A stretch of DNA of 64,000 bases from Apoda limacodes (GCA_946406115.1 OX291544.1:34365521-34429520), one strand, 5' to 3'. Positions 44,266 to 56,364 are shown, counted from the first letter of the stretch. A program made the numbers and translations. Notes: generated by a model from the sequence alone, not told the origin.

Positions 44266-46165
44266 TTTTGTTAGGATTTGTTTTATATGCTGTTTCCATG
44301 TGAGATAATAAAGAAAAAGAGTGGCCCTAAAATGGACCCCTGGGGCCCGCCAACCTTGGTTCGCTTATTAGAGATATGACTGTAAACTTGTGTAGCAGTA
44401 GCCTGTGGCTAACTGTGGCAATAAATATTGCAAGAGCAATTTGTTTTTTGTCGATTTTTTTTTTTTTAGAGTAGTTATCTAGCCAATGCAGGCTGACACA
44501 GTATTTGACTGTGAATGAAATCCATATTGCTTGTTATATATGGAATTAATCGAGTTCAAGTAGTTTGTAGGGCGGTTAAATATAACTTTTTCGAAGATTT
44601 TCGATAAAAATGGGAGCACAGAGATAGGGCGATAGTTTCCTGGGTCAGATTTTTACCGGACTTGTAAATTGGGCTAACTTTTTAATGAGTCTAGAAAATA
44701 GCAATGTTCCAGATGTTTATAGATGCGGTTAGGTTAGGTAATATTAGGTGTTTAATACCCTTAGTGGGGATACCGTCAGGGCCAGTGCTAGTATTTGAGT
44801 TAAGGTTATCAATAATTTTATTCACTTAATTAATCAAGACCGAAGCAAAGTTTAAGAGCTCTGTAGAATTGTCCGTGTGTTTGTTTGTATGCATGTCGTT
44901 GTAAGTCTTAATATTGTGATAGGATAGTGGAATATTATTAGCTAAAGCCGACCCGACCTCAGAGAAATAACCATTGAAATAATTGCAGATAGCTGAAAGA
45001 TCTGAAACAGTACCAGATTTTGTTTCGAGTTTAGAAGGGGCATTGCCTTTGCTGTTGTTAAAAGTTAGAGAGTTAATTAATTGCCACATTTTTTACGGTT
45101 TATGGCTTGTGCTTTTAAACTGTTTAAGATAGTAATCTGTTTTTGAATCCTTAACTTTTTCCTTCACTTCTTTCCTCGCTTGTTTTAATTCTTCTTTTTA
45201 TTTATTATCGATTTTTACTTCATCAATGTGTTTCTTCCATAGTTGGTTCCTTCTATCAATTGCATCCAAGATATCCCTTTTGATTCAGTCAGATTGAGGT
45301 GAGTTTAGAAATCTTCTTGATTGCTGCAATCAGTTTGTACTCAAGATTTTCGTAGTAGATATCGTGTTCACCAATAGTTAGTTTAACGGTTTTATGTAAT
45401 TAATTGTAGTCTATTGCTTTATAAGTTGTCTTTTGGGGTTTTTCTGGCTTGTATCTGTGCATTTCTAGGTAAAGATGCTTGTGATCGGATAAAGCTGAGT
45501 TTATTATTGCCATGTGGAATTTATCATTTATAAGATTGGTTCTTATGTGATCTAAGGTTGTCTGGGTGGTTGGGTTTTGGCGTGTACAATATTTGAAGTC
45601 AATTTTATTTAGTAATCTATAGCCACATTTCTTGAGGGTATTTTTGTAGTTTTGAGTGTCTATGTCGTTTTAAATTAGGTCGTAATTTACATCGCCAAAC
45701 TCTATTTCTCTGCTTTGTTTTTCTAAATGCTCTTTATTGGTGTCTTAAAATTCATTGTTATTAGTTCTTTAGGTTTATACACTGCACATACTGAGTATTT
45801 CCCGAGATGTATCCATAAGAAATGGTTATTATTCTCACACACATCTTCTATAAAATGGTGATTAATGCTTTCGTGCACATATATGGAGAACCCCACCTCC
45901 TCTTTGATGTTATCGGTGGTTATGGAAGTGTGTATAATTAGGCAGGCCAAAACTCTGTGCCTGTAAGTCGGATGTTATCTAGGTTTCTCCTGGTATTATA
46001 AAATAAATAAAATAATATAATATGAATAAATTAAATAAATAAATAAATTATAACGTGCACAATATTGGGCACTTTCTGTATTATGCATTGAAGTTCGTCG
46101 AATTTCCCTGACTTCACAACGCTTCTTTGATTGATGCATAGAAATTTCAAGGATTTCGGGTTATG

Positions 46166-46430
46166 TTTTTTTTTTTTTTTTTAGACCACTAATGTGGCAA
46201 ACAAGCTTACGGCCCGCCTGATGGTAAGCGGTCACCGTAGCCTATGGACGCTTGCAACACCAGGGGTATCACTTGCGCGTTGCCGACCCTTCAGAAATCT
46301 AATAACTTCTTTCTTGAAGAACTCCATACTGTAGTCCTTGCAGAAAACCTTGGCAGGGAGCTCATTCCACAATTTAAGCGTAATAGAAAAAGATGGCTCA
46401 CCTGTAGGGCCCGCTATAGGAATTAGTTTT
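46166..46430 (-). mobile_element. LINE 3' fragment with poly(A) (poly(T) on plus)
   Basis: The minus strand encodes LKLWNELPAKVFCKDYSMEF and FFKKEVIRFLKGRQR, then a 3' UTR ending GCTTGTTTGCCACATTAGTG followed by an A-run (T-run at 46,166-46,184 on plus). The ending parallels 48,720-48,920 and, in part, 50,210-50,340, so three copies of this family lie within 5 kb. Orientation and A-run show independent insertion into the older LINE. Confidence 0.8.
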
Positions 46431-47049
46431 TTGAGGCCGACTAAGTAATTTTAGGTAAGCCTTTAATCTATTTTATGACGAGGTCGCAGTCACTTCGAAT
46501 AATTCTCAAGCTTAATTCTTCAAGAAGATTCAGTAGGTATTTTTTTTAGTCGGAGTTTGGTTGGAGTAGCATTTGACTGTCGCAAAAAGGCTGATAATCG
46601 CTTTATTGCCACGCGGGATTGACCTAGCCTCATCCGCCGTAGCGCGATATACTTTTATAGGTCTGGTTTTTCTATTAATCGTATTTTACAACTTTGACGA
46701 TTCAAAAGTGCTTGTAAAATCCTAATTTGAATAAAAAAAAGTATCTTTGCCAATTCGAAAGCATCTAATAATTTCGATGTTTGCATTGCAGGCTTTAGCA
46801 ATTTTTTTTATGTGCGCTATGTCATGTTCGTTCAGTCTTACTTTCGATGCACGCCACTGATTATGAAACTTTTTTCGCGTATCTGGCGCTCTTTCACTTC
46901 ACTAACCAATTTTTCGGCGGCTGACGTACTTGTTGATGCAGAAGATTTAAGGATATTAACGTCTTTTTTCAAAGTGGATAATTCCTGTGTCAGGGTACTA
47001 CAGGTCTGTTCAATATTTGTAAATCGGTTTGAGAGGTCAGAGACCTTAT

Positions 47050-47511
47050 CTGGAGGTCTACAACTGATATCAGTTTCAAGCCCAGTCCAGTTTCAATCCA
47101 ATTCCGTGGCAAGCTTAAACTCGATCTCTATCGGTACTCCTAAACCAAATTGCGATTAGATTGAAATTGGGATTGCACACATTTCGGAATCACAAATCAC
47201 AAAATATTAAAATAATACTGAAACTAATAAAGATTAAAGTAAAAGTTAAATCTTCGTAGCGATAGCTGTGTTTTGTTTATTTAGAATTTTGACATTTCTT
47301 TTCACAGATCATCATACCTAATTTCACTCGCGATCCGATGGCTCAAAGAGTACCGATTCTTAATTTTTGTATAGGATTTTAGTTCCCAAATTGGCCACCA
47401 AATTCCATTCTCGATTGAGCGCTACAACAACGTTCAAGAGTACCAATTTAGTAGATTTCTCGACCACCGTAGGATTTTACGATTGAAACTGATATCAGTT
47501 GTAGGCCTCCT
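47050..47511. mobile_element. MITE-like element with 28-bp terminal inverted repeats
   Basis: GGAGGTCTACAACTGATATC continuing AGTTTCAA at the left end is mirrored at the right end (TTGAAACTGATATCAGTTGT continuing AGGCCTCC) with one mismatch. The element is about 460 bp, lacks coding potential and splits a LINE ORF1 coiled coil. Each end contains the palindrome CTGATATCAG. A target-site duplication could not be separated from the inverted repeat, so the superfamily is open. Confidence 0.72.
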
Positions 47512-47989
47512 GTAAGTTCGCTGAGTTTATCCGTCAGCATAATAAACTTCCTATTTTCAAACTTTTGGAATTTTTGAGCCAAATCGTCTTCCGGATGTTT
47601 TCTTTTTTTACGCTTCATAAACACAATCTTGCAAGACCGACTATCGCATTTCCGGTTGTGAACCGCTACGCCCATCCCTATGCAGGACGGGTGACGTTGT
47701 CGGCTCAGCCATGTCACGTTAGTGAGCCACGACACACTTGCGCAAGCCACTTTGCGCTTACAGATTATAACTTTAGGGCGCACTTTCACTTAATCGCGTG
47801 TAGTAGAATCGATTTAATGGTTTGTAAAAGTTAACACGTCCGCTCTGCGTCCTGGACATAGATAACGTCCATCATCATAAGGCTCCGTTCTCGAACCAAT
47901 AACTACGCAGGGATATCTGCTCATGAATTTGCTCTGACCTATGGATTCTCTTAACTCGTACTTTCTCGAGAACGAGAATACAAGGGAGC
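47512..47989. other. LINE 5' remnant and unassigned sequence
   Basis: The minus-strand frame 47,789-47,448 begins upstream of the recognisable ORF1 start and carries a Cys/Arg-rich segment (CDSRSCKIVFMKRKKRK), perhaps an ORF1 N-terminus. Sequence at 47,820-47,990 precedes the plus-strand LINE and shows no clear motif. Confidence 0.35.
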
Positions 47990-48922
47990 ATGTGATCAAA
48001 ACATAGCTTCTAAGATATCTAAAAAAATACAAACTATTCAGCGGAGGTCAATATGGCTTTCGCTACGATCGCTCGACAGGTAACCTTCCAGTGTATCACA
48101 GACACCGATAGGCATTAGCCATTGACAGTTAGTGGGAGGCGTTTCCATGTAGCCTGGACATAGCGAAGGCATTTGATCGGGTCTAGCACCAAGGTCATCT
48201 ATCGAAGTTACCATCTTACGGACTGGCCCAATGTTTTGAGAAAACGGGTGGCTAGCTTTTTCCCGACAGACGCATAAGAGCCGTAGTTGACGGTTGTTGC
48301 TCTGATAGCATGGACATTAGTATTGGTGTCCCAAAAATCTCTGTGCTGTCTCCCACACTGTTTTTACTGCATATCAATGACATGTTATCCATTAACAACA
48401 TACATTGCAATGCAGATAATAGTACTAGAGTCGCTTTTTACACGGCTCGTGCAAAAAACCCTCGTTCCATTGTGGAGGAAAAGTGCGGAGAACTTGTCTC
48501 AAATCGAGACCACTCTGTCCAAGGTCTCTGACTGCGGATGAGCAAACTTAGTACGATTAAACCCTACGAAGACACAACTCTGCACGTTTACCGCTAAGAA
48601 AACCCCATTTAATGTGATCCCGCTTTTTTTCCAGAAAACTCCCCTCTTCATCTCCAAGAGTATCTTCGGCGTTGACATCTCCGCAACGCTTGCCTTGGGC
48701 AGGGAATTCTAAATGGTCACCTACGGTGCGGTTTCAGCTTCCTTCTGCGAAAGCTTAGGTTGTGGAACGAGCTCCCTGCCAACGTTTTCTACGACAACAG
48801 TATGGGGTTCTTCAAAAGAGTGATGCCCCAGGTATTGCTAGCATCCATAGGCTGCGGTGACCGCTTATCATCAGGCGGACCGTTAGCTTGCTTGCCACCT
48901 TAGTAGTATATAAAAGAACCAT
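47990..48922 (+). mobile_element. Degenerate LINE RT to 3' end
   Basis: The plus strand shows, across frames, FSGGQYGFRYDRST, LDIAKAFDRV (catalytic Asp box, about 48,155-48,185), GVPKISVLSPTLFLLHINDM (48,325-48,385), then DADNSTR in place of the FADD box, and at the end LRKLRLWNELPANVFYDNSM, FFKRVMPQVLLASIGCGDRL and SSGGPLACLPP before a short A-containing tail near 48,915. Many stops and shifts mark it as old. The RT catalytic DD is lost. Confidence 0.8.
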
Positions 48923-50205
48923 TCCTATAATTTAATATCTTTTCTGAGATTATCATCATAAAACCAACTTTTACCTTTTTGCACACGATGTACTTTAAAA
49001 TGAACACACTTTTACTAATGGTTTTTTAGGAGTTACATCTATTTTCTCAGGTGCATTTTAAATGAAAGATCTATTTTTATTGTAGAAATTACAATAAAAA
49101 GACAATATAAGTAATTTAAAACTTTGAGAATCAAATAATTCTACTCAATAATTACCTACCTAAGAAAATTCCAAGCGGATTTTTTAGCAATTATTATTAA
49201 AAAGCTCGAAAAACAAAACATTTTTTTCAACAATCATTCAAGCTAGTCGCATTAAATTTATTTACATTGAGTGGTATAAGTCGACTTGCTCCAATAAAAA
49301 CTTAACATTCTACTGTTGATATACCTAGATTAATTTCGATTAATTTTTAAGAAGTATGAGTACATTGTGAACACCAGATTTCTCAAAAAATGCAATTCGA
49401 CTTATACCAATAATGTTCAACATTTAGTCGTGAGTAAAGATTGATGTCAATTTTTATTTTAAAAAGTATATAGTATTGTTTCATAAAAAATAAAAGTGAA
49501 AATTAATGTTTTATCACCGGATAGATCCTAAAATAAAAATGAACTTATGTCGTTCAACACAACCATAATACAAAACTGTTAACTGTTCTGTTATCTTTAA
49601 TTGCGCCATTTTTCACAATACAATTCGCCAGATATACCATTTGGCACAATCCTAACTTCATCATTTTAAGAGATAACAGCTTCGATTACACCAAAATATG
49701 CGCAATTTTTTTTTTAAGAATATTGGTCAAAAAGGTCATAAGTTAACTCCTTTAAACTAGAGCCACAGATATATTCCTATAAAAAAATTCAATACAAATA
49801 ATAAAACATAATGATAATACCAAATTTACAAATTCAAAATTCATAACATCTGCCCATCAGCAGTCAAGTGAATTAAACTTAGTTTACACCACAGATATAG
49901 AATATACAAGATCAACAATGCCAAATGAAAAACGAAACAGAAAAAAAATTGCAAATGTGTGAGTGGAATAGAGTTGTCAAACAACACTATCGATAATTTT
50001 ACCTGCACAAAATTATTGCAAACTAGCTGGTGAAATTAAATATTACCTATGTCGCGTTTACACTCGCGCCACGCAGCCCCGGAACGCGTTGTCGGGTAAA
50101 GCAAACTATTTATACACTTGTGCTCGTACATGTGCCCAATAAAACATAGCGTTAAATGCCAGAGTGTAAACATACCATTAGAACCTAAACTATTAGGACT
50201 ATAAT
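48923..50205. other. AT-rich stretch without recognised gene
   Basis: No coding motif or repeat end. A GC-richer word cluster lies at 50,055-50,100. Two sentences of similar sequence (GACTTATACCAATAATG near 49,399; GTGGTATAAGTCGACTTGC near 49,270) form a weak inverted similarity. Confidence 0.4.
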
Positions 50206-50209
50206 CACG

Positions 50210-50905
50210 TCTTACAGGAAATTTAAAAATCTAAACACTTCCTTCTTGAAGTACCCCATTCCGTAGACCCTGGAGAAAACCTCGGCAGGGAGCTCATTCC
50301 ACAACTTAAGCGTTCGCGGAGAAAGTTCCTCTCAAATCGCACTGTTCGTGACCATTTAGATTACAATGAGTGAGAATGAATTCGCTGTCGATGGCGAGCG
50401 GATCGATAGTAGAAAGTAGGTGTGGAAATAATTTCAAAGAATTCCTCAACACACAGAACACATTATACAAGCGGTAGAACACATACAGGGAGGCAAAATC
50501 TCTCCTCAGACTTAAAGGTTCGATACGACTAATGAGTTTGGGATTGTCGACGATTCTTACTGCCCGTTGTCGAACCGAATCAAAAGGGCTAAGCTGGTAT
50601 CCAGGTGCACCCGTCTAGAGATGGCAGCAGTACCCATATGGGGCCGGACTTGTGATTTGTAAAGCAACAACATTTGCCCTGAGGTGAAGTATTGCTTCGC
50701 TCTGTTGAGTACTCCTGGTTTCTTGGACGCCAATTTCACCTTGTCTTTCAAATGGTCGCGAAACTGGATATAGCTGGAGATGTCAACACCAAAGATCCCA
50801 ATACTCTTGGAGATGGCAAGTGCTGTGTTCTGGAATTTTGGGACCACAGTAAATAGGGTTTTCTTAGCGGTGAACGCGCAGACTTGTGTCTTTATTGGGT
50901 TGAAT
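50210..50905 (-). mobile_element. LINE RT thumb and C-terminus, minus strand
   Basis: Minus strand, right to left: NPIKTQVCAFTAKKTLF at about 50,900, VPKFQNTALAISKSIGIFGV, then DKVKLASKKPGVLNRAKQYF, LLLYKSQVRPHMGTAAISRR, DNPKLISRIEPLSLRRDFAS, and SEFILTHCNLNGHEQCD. This is the segment downstream of the RT catalytic core in a jockey-like ORF2. The end near 50,210-50,330 matches the C-terminal family of 46,166-46,430 and 48,720-48,920. Confidence 0.82.
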
Positions 50906-51240
50906 CAAAAAATATTGACACTACCATCTTTATATATTTTGGAAATATGTATTTTTGTTAAGAGCAATCCATCTCTTTTTGTAAAATGGACAAAAGGACG
51001 AATCAGAACCACACGAGCTCAACATTTAACAAAATTATGTTTAAAAAAATGCGAAACTGCACTCATGAGTAAAAATATTTATGGAATGGCTCCACTTGTT
51101 TACAATAAAATACCGGATAGAATTCAGGATCTACTATTACAGTGGTTTAAAAAAAGATTAGTGTCAATTCTTACCGAAAAATGTTGCTACACAATAAACG
51201 ACTTTATGAGTGATTCTATTATATAATAAGTATTGTATTT
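50906..51240 (+). mobile_element. LINE ORF2 C-terminal fragment, plus strand
   Basis: The frame ending at 51,226 encodes LPSLYILEICIFVKSNPSLF, RIRTTRAQHLTKLCLKKC, YGMAPLVYNKIPDRIQDL and FKKRLVSILTEKC followed by NDFMSDSII. The VYNKIP box and the Lys-rich YTINDF end are the C-terminus of a jockey/CR1-like ORF2. It abuts the minus-strand LINE fragment head to head within about 15 bp. The reported upstream start at 50,780 belongs to that other fragment's shadow. Confidence 0.82.
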
Positions 51241-51337
51241 TTTAATATTAAATTTTTTAGAACGGTGTATTTCAGTGCATGCTTAAATATTTGTACGCCG
51301 CAATAAACGGCAAAACATAAAGAACACAAAGTCTGTT

Positions 51338-51950
51338 ATAAAAACCTGTATTATCTTACCTATGTTTAACAAATAAAAACTTTTTGTATTTGTATTTTGT
51401 ACCGAAATAGTAGTGGTTCTGTTTTTTTTTACCCATTTGTAATTTAAAATCAATCTTATTTGATTCTTGCTATGTAAAAAACTAATAGTTCCTTTAGGTT
51501 TTACTGCATTAAGCTGTGCAAATTAGCCTAAAATGCAAAGGTATCATTAATATTTTGCTTCTAAGGTAAAAAAAAATGGCGTAAAAATAATATGTATTAT
51601 TGTTTGAACCTAGTGTTTTGATTCAATGTAGTTGAGGATCCATTAAGGTAAAACCTGTATTATCTTACCTATGTTTAACAAATAAAAACTTTTTGTATTT
51701 GTATTTTGTACCGAAATAGTAGTGGTTCTTTTTACTTTTACCCATTTATAATTTAAAATCAATCTTATTTAATTCTTGCTATGTAAAAAACTAATAGTTC
51801 CTTTAGGTTTTTCTGCATTAAGCTGTGCAAAGGTATCATTAATATTTTGCTTCTAAGGTAAAAAAAAAAAATGGCGTCAAAATAATATAAATCAGTATTA
51901 TTGTTTGAACCTAGTGTTTTGATTCAATGTAGTTGAGGATCCATTAAGGT
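51338..51950 (+). repeat. Two tandem copies of a 305-310-bp unit
   Basis: The unit from AAAACCTGTATTATCTTACC to GTTGAGGATCCATTAAGGTA occurs at about 51,339-51,648 and again at 51,649-51,950 with small indels (copy 1 has an extra TTAGCCTAAAATGCAAA; copy 2 an extra ATAAATCAG). No coding capacity. It lies immediately 3' of a LINE end. Confidence 0.9.
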
Positions 51951-53800
51951 AAGTATATGTAGGTACTTACACCGTAGAAAATTTGTTTTTCCCTTGTTTG
52001 GTATTAAGTTCATCTGGCAACCTTGCCGATAACGCGAGGCGTGCGTGCGGCACTTGTAGGTATCGGACGGTAACGTTCGGCGACGCGACACCCGCCAAAG
52101 TAAACCAAAAGGGGTCGACCGACCCAACGTGAGTGTTTCGTCATATACAAAGTAGTAGTTTAATACACAGATCCTTGTCAGTCCGGGGCGACAACGTCGG
52201 TGGCGCGGCGGCAAGGTTCGAATGCGCCGAATAAGTGCATCTGAATATTTCGGGGGGGATACGACACCCAAATCCCCCCTCTGTATACGCGCATGCTCAA
52301 TGCAAGTTACGTAGCACTACAGTGCCATAGGAATTCCACAGATACTGCCGGTTACAGGTACAAATGTACCTATTAAGTAGTAATAGGTTTAAGCAATTTT
52401 GTAATATAAATGTGCCATATTTATGCATGTGGACAGATTAAACACAAAAAGATAAACAAGCAATCAGGTATTTATAAAAAATATACATAACAAAATAACG
52501 TTTTACTGGTTTTACGATTTAACATTTGGAAGAATAACCTTGCCACCAGAGCCATAAAAAAAAATAAAAAAGAAAGAAGTGAAAGTAAATTGAATAATAT
52601 GCTCTGTGGTGTGTCTGCCCATGTTTTATAACCTTTTACTTTAATCAAATTTGTTTATTTAAGGGTAATAAATAAATAACGTAACATTTTAAACAATAAT
52701 AAGAGGGAAAAAAATTAAGATTATAATGTATTATCTAATATATACAGAGTGTAACGGAAACGCCCCAAATCCCTAAAGAGGGCAAGAGTGCACCTACTCA
52801 GCAATCACTATTCAAAGTCACACGCTAAAACTCGGCATTTCAGTTTTTCATACTAATTTCATAAAATAATTTTACGTTTCTGACTTGACCATAAAGTTTA
52901 GTGAACTTTAGAATATGCCACCCGCTAATTTATGAGAATCTAGTTAATTTATCGTACGACTCCAGTTACACAGTTATCTACCTACAACGTGTACGCTCCT
53001 GTCGTTTATGTGTTCCTGGTACTTTTTTCGGCGCAGAAACGCGAATTTGTGCGACGCTACGCAGAAATAAAAACAGGATGGCTAAAAGCTACTAAAAAGC
53101 TTCAGCAGCAGCTTACTTCTTTAATTCACTAAACTTTTTCACTAAGCACTGCATTAAAAAAATCGGTTTTAACAACAATGGTTCAATGTCATAGGTATAT
53201 ACACTAACAATGTACTTATCTTCTTTTTCAAAAATTAACTACCTGTGTAGGTACCTATCTTAATTCACAAAAATGATTCAAAATAACCTTCACTTACTAA
53301 ACCACTGAATTAAAACCCTATTTAACTTCCCATTTTGAAAATTAGCTAGGTACGTACGCACGTACGTTTTTACAAAAGCGGTTCAAAGTGAACTGAACAC
53401 TAAACAAGAAAAAAAGTTTGGAGTATTTTAACTTCTATTTAAAACATTTGCCTCCTTCCCGTAGGTACGTAACATTTACAAAAATGATTCAAAGTTGCCT
53501 CCATTTTTGTTAACAAAGAGACGCGCCGCAACACACATTTCGTAGCATTTCCACTGTTATGAAGTTACACGCGACTGTTATCCTCTTCTTCACACCGTAA
53601 GTGTACCATGTGCTAGCCACAGCACAGCCGCAGCACAGATAATAGTATTTGTAGCCGCAGTGACATGCTTCTGCAGGCATCATATGACGGAAACCTTTGA
53701 TGCTTGCGATGGTCTCCCGTTGATAAAACGCTCTACATACATTTGAAACCATGCTGGGTATCAGATACTATATTATTATATTCTAAAAATCTTACTCACT
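51951..53800. other. Unassigned stretch with a GC-rich island at 52,010-52,275
   Basis: The island has multiple CpG-containing words and a minus-strand frame of 115 codons with no recognisable domain, so I do not call a gene. Farther right, phrases such as ACAAAAATGATTCAAA recur loosely at 53,267 and 53,478, suggesting decayed tandem copies. The minus-strand frame 53,752-53,510 is Cys-rich (GYKYYYLCCGC) but unrecognised. Confidence 0.4.
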
Positions 53801-53809
53801 GTCCTACTA

Positions 53810-55262
53810 TAATTTAGCTATTGGTCTATAGTTTGAATATTCAGAATGTGATCCTTGTTTGTATATGGGCCTAACGATTGATATTTTTAATACTTCCGGA
53901 TATAATCCTTGCTTAAATTTATGAAATGCGCAATGACATGGGAAATTTTTTCTTTTATTAAGTTTAGCTCCTTAATCCTTATACCGTCCAATCCCGGTGA
54001 CTTGCCACAGTCTAATTTATCAATAACATTTTTTATATCTAGATGTGTGTTTTGAAACCTGAAACTGACTGTACACATTCTTTAACATACGTTTTTCTAT
54101 CTAAATTTTTTTTGTTACATGTATGCTTAATATTACTTATTTCATTAGTGAATGTGTCACAGAACCTTTTGCCAATATTTTCTGGTGATTGGTTTTGCAT
54201 GTACTTCTCTATTACACCATCTACTGATAGCTTGCTTCATCCAAGCTATTTATATTGCTCCATATTTTCCGCATATCTCCTTTACAGCTAGCTATTATTT
54301 CTTGTCTATTCTTATTTTTAGCGATATTTATAAGTTTCTAAATATTATTTCGGTAACTGGTATATTTGAGTCTGACTTGATTATTTTTTGGTTTCATTTT
54401 CCATTGCCTACAAAGAAAATCTCTGTACTCCATCATTTCCTGCAATTCATTTGTAATCCATTTTTTATTGTCGCGTTTTTCTTTATAAGAGTTTGTTTTC
54501 ATTTCAGAAGACTTATAGATACCACCATAAATATCATACAATTTATAATAAAGTTCTATAGGTTCATTACATTTTAATAACTCTCGCCAGTCTACATCCT
54601 GTTTTTTTTTCTTATCTGCTTATTATTGTAAGCACACCTGGGAGTTGTCTTATCGTACACCCGTTCGTCAACAGTGATAGTTAGTCCCGTTAGATAGTGA
54701 TCGGCTACTTTAGTATTTACTGTGTACGTGTGCAGTGCAGTCGTCGGCGATGCACCGGGTCCGAGTCTGCCATTCCGCACGAAAATATGATCGATGCAGG
54801 AGGCTTGTCTGCGCTCCGCCACCACTACTTCGCGAGTCACGTCTTCTATACCACATTGTAACTGATCTGATAACATATATAAGTAATTATTAGCTGTTGA
54901 GTTTAACTTGTCCGGAAGTATATTAATGTTGCAGTCCCCTAATAATATGATATTTTTGTTTTTAGGTATTTTCTGTAGTTTTTGTTTAGTGTCCATGATA
55001 AAATTATTTATATTATGGTGTGGTGGTCTATATATAATAATGATCTCAGTTAAATAATTGCAATCAATTACTTTTAGCTGCCCATACATCATTTCACATG
55101 ATATGCCTTGTTCTTTTTCAGGTATAAATTGTAAGTTTTTTTTAAAATAAACCATTATTCCCCCACCTCGTCTATTTTCTCTTGGCAAAGAATGCATACA
55201 ATAAAATCTTTTTTTTTAGACATTTTTTTAACATAACCGTTCACCGAAATGTTTTCTTAGAG
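53810..55262 (-). mobile_element. LINE with well-preserved AP endonuclease and start of RT, minus strand
   Basis: The 201-codon frame 55,197-54,592 encodes most of an endonuclease: ENRRGGGIMVYFKKNLQF, IIIIYRPPHHNINNF, IILLGDCNINILPD (GDxN), RQASCIDHIFVRNG (D-HI-V) and KVADHYLTGLTI (ADH, catalytic His). Then ITNELQEMMEYRDFLCRQWK with a Lys-rich linker (54,541-54,338), and RT motif 0/1: KLDCGKSPGLDGIRIKEL (54,020-53,960). After a frameshift YKQGSHSEYSNYRPIA appears near 53,850, and the element is then cut off. Endonuclease is open over its full visible length, so this copy is younger than its neighbours. Confidence 0.9.
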
Positions 55263-55690
55263 AGCATATATGCGTGTCATAGGTCTTACTTATTAAATTG
55301 TGTATAGGTAAAATGCTGAAATTCATGATTCGAATTACTTATTGACGTGTTTTAATAAAACAATAATAAAAAAAATGAAGTATGAAGTATGAATGACGTA
55401 TAAGTACCGCGAAATGCCGCGACTGGCTATCAATACCGGAAAGCCATGACCAGCCATCAGTTGATCATCGTCTCGTAGGTGTGCCTCACTTCCCATAAAG
55501 ACTAACGCCACTTATTCCGATTTACGTGACATTGTATGTAAATGTATAAAGTTACCAAGCACCGTTTATAGTATGTACTGTAATACTACCAATAGTCATA
55601 GGCTGGAAATAGTTGACGTAACGCGTCTAGACGGATTTTGCTTTGACTTTCTTCCCGTTATTATATGTCCCTCTGACTCCTAACCGACAA
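55263..55690. other. Unassigned spacer
   Basis: No gene recognised. A GC-richer repeat-like phrase lies at 55,405-55,495. Confidence 0.35.
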
Positions 55691-55699
55691 AGGCGTATT

Positions 55700-56150
55700 C
55701 AAGAAACTCCTTAAAAGCTTACTTAAAGCAACTAGATCGCATCCTCTCTTAATAGATCTCACGACAAATTGACGTGGCATCGAATCTCTTTCCAGTCACT
55801 AAGTTAAGCTACCATCAGCGAGTTCTCTAAACAACACGAAAACGCGATGGAAGAGATGTAGCCTTGCCTCCAGGATAACTGGAGCTATAAATCTATTGAA
55901 GTCGACACCCTGAGCGCCATGCCTTCCTTTCAAAGACTAAATTAATCCCTGTGACGACGACTAAAAGGCAAACTGCTTAAAAAAAACCTCGTAGTCGTAA
56001 TGCTTGCTGAGCACTAAACCAGTAGACACCAATCGTGACCGCAAGGTAGACAGTGAGGTCAAAAGTAAATGCGCTCTCCCGCCGCTTACCTCTCTACCTC
56101 TCTACCTCCTATCATTGCAGACGAAGTTCTGCAGACTATCAAAATAAAGT
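55700..56150 (+). mobile_element. Decayed jockey ORF2 linker fragment
   Basis: Across frames the plus strand shows VDTNRDRKVDSEVKS, ALPPLTSLP and IIADEVLQTIK (56,030-56,145), matching in order and spacing the linker of the 41.8-kb jockey (DPDHVREVDGEMERR, SLPPQDPLPP, VTVDEVVQVIKD). Many stops. The following RT core is missing. Confidence 0.6.
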
Positions 56151-56364
56151 TTATCCCTGATTATTTATATTATTAATAAGTATTTTTAACGTGGCGATGT
56201 CGAACTACATTTTTCGCAACGTAGTTAGGGTAAAAATGTCCTAAGCCCTCGTCTTATAGATAATTTAGTTCACTTGACGCTTAGGGTAAATTTTTTTAAC
56301 GGTTTTGTAACGCGGTTACTACCACGGTTACGTAATTTCACCAAAGTTATTTCGGATTTTGGGC

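Larger units (their letters stand above)
44270..47660 (-). mobile_element. Minus-strand LINE remnant with ORF1, endonuclease and RT, interrupted by two insertions
   Basis: Read right to left. ORF1: KRKHPEDDLAQKFQKF (about 47,615-47,560) and, after a MITE, a heptad-rich coiled coil (DKVSDLSNRFTNIEQ, LSTLKKDVNILKS) plus VKERQIREKSFIISGV and CFRIGK, the start of an RRM-like ORF1 domain (to about 46,730). Endonuclease: GFSIYVHESINHHF within 45,950-45,723. Linker: MWQLINSLTFNNSKGN and NYFNGYFSEVGSALANNIP (45,089-44,826). RT: TGPDGIP near 44,780 and PQGSILGPLFF near 44,340. Everything after that RT motif is lost. A foreign LINE 3' end sits at 46,166-46,430. Frames are broken throughout. Confidence 0.82.

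Noticed and set aside
52144..52182. TATACAAA plus TCAGT as a core promoter
   Set aside because: The spacing is about 36 bp, beyond the usual 30-31 bp, and TATACAAA is a weak TATA box. Kept only as part of the GC-island note.
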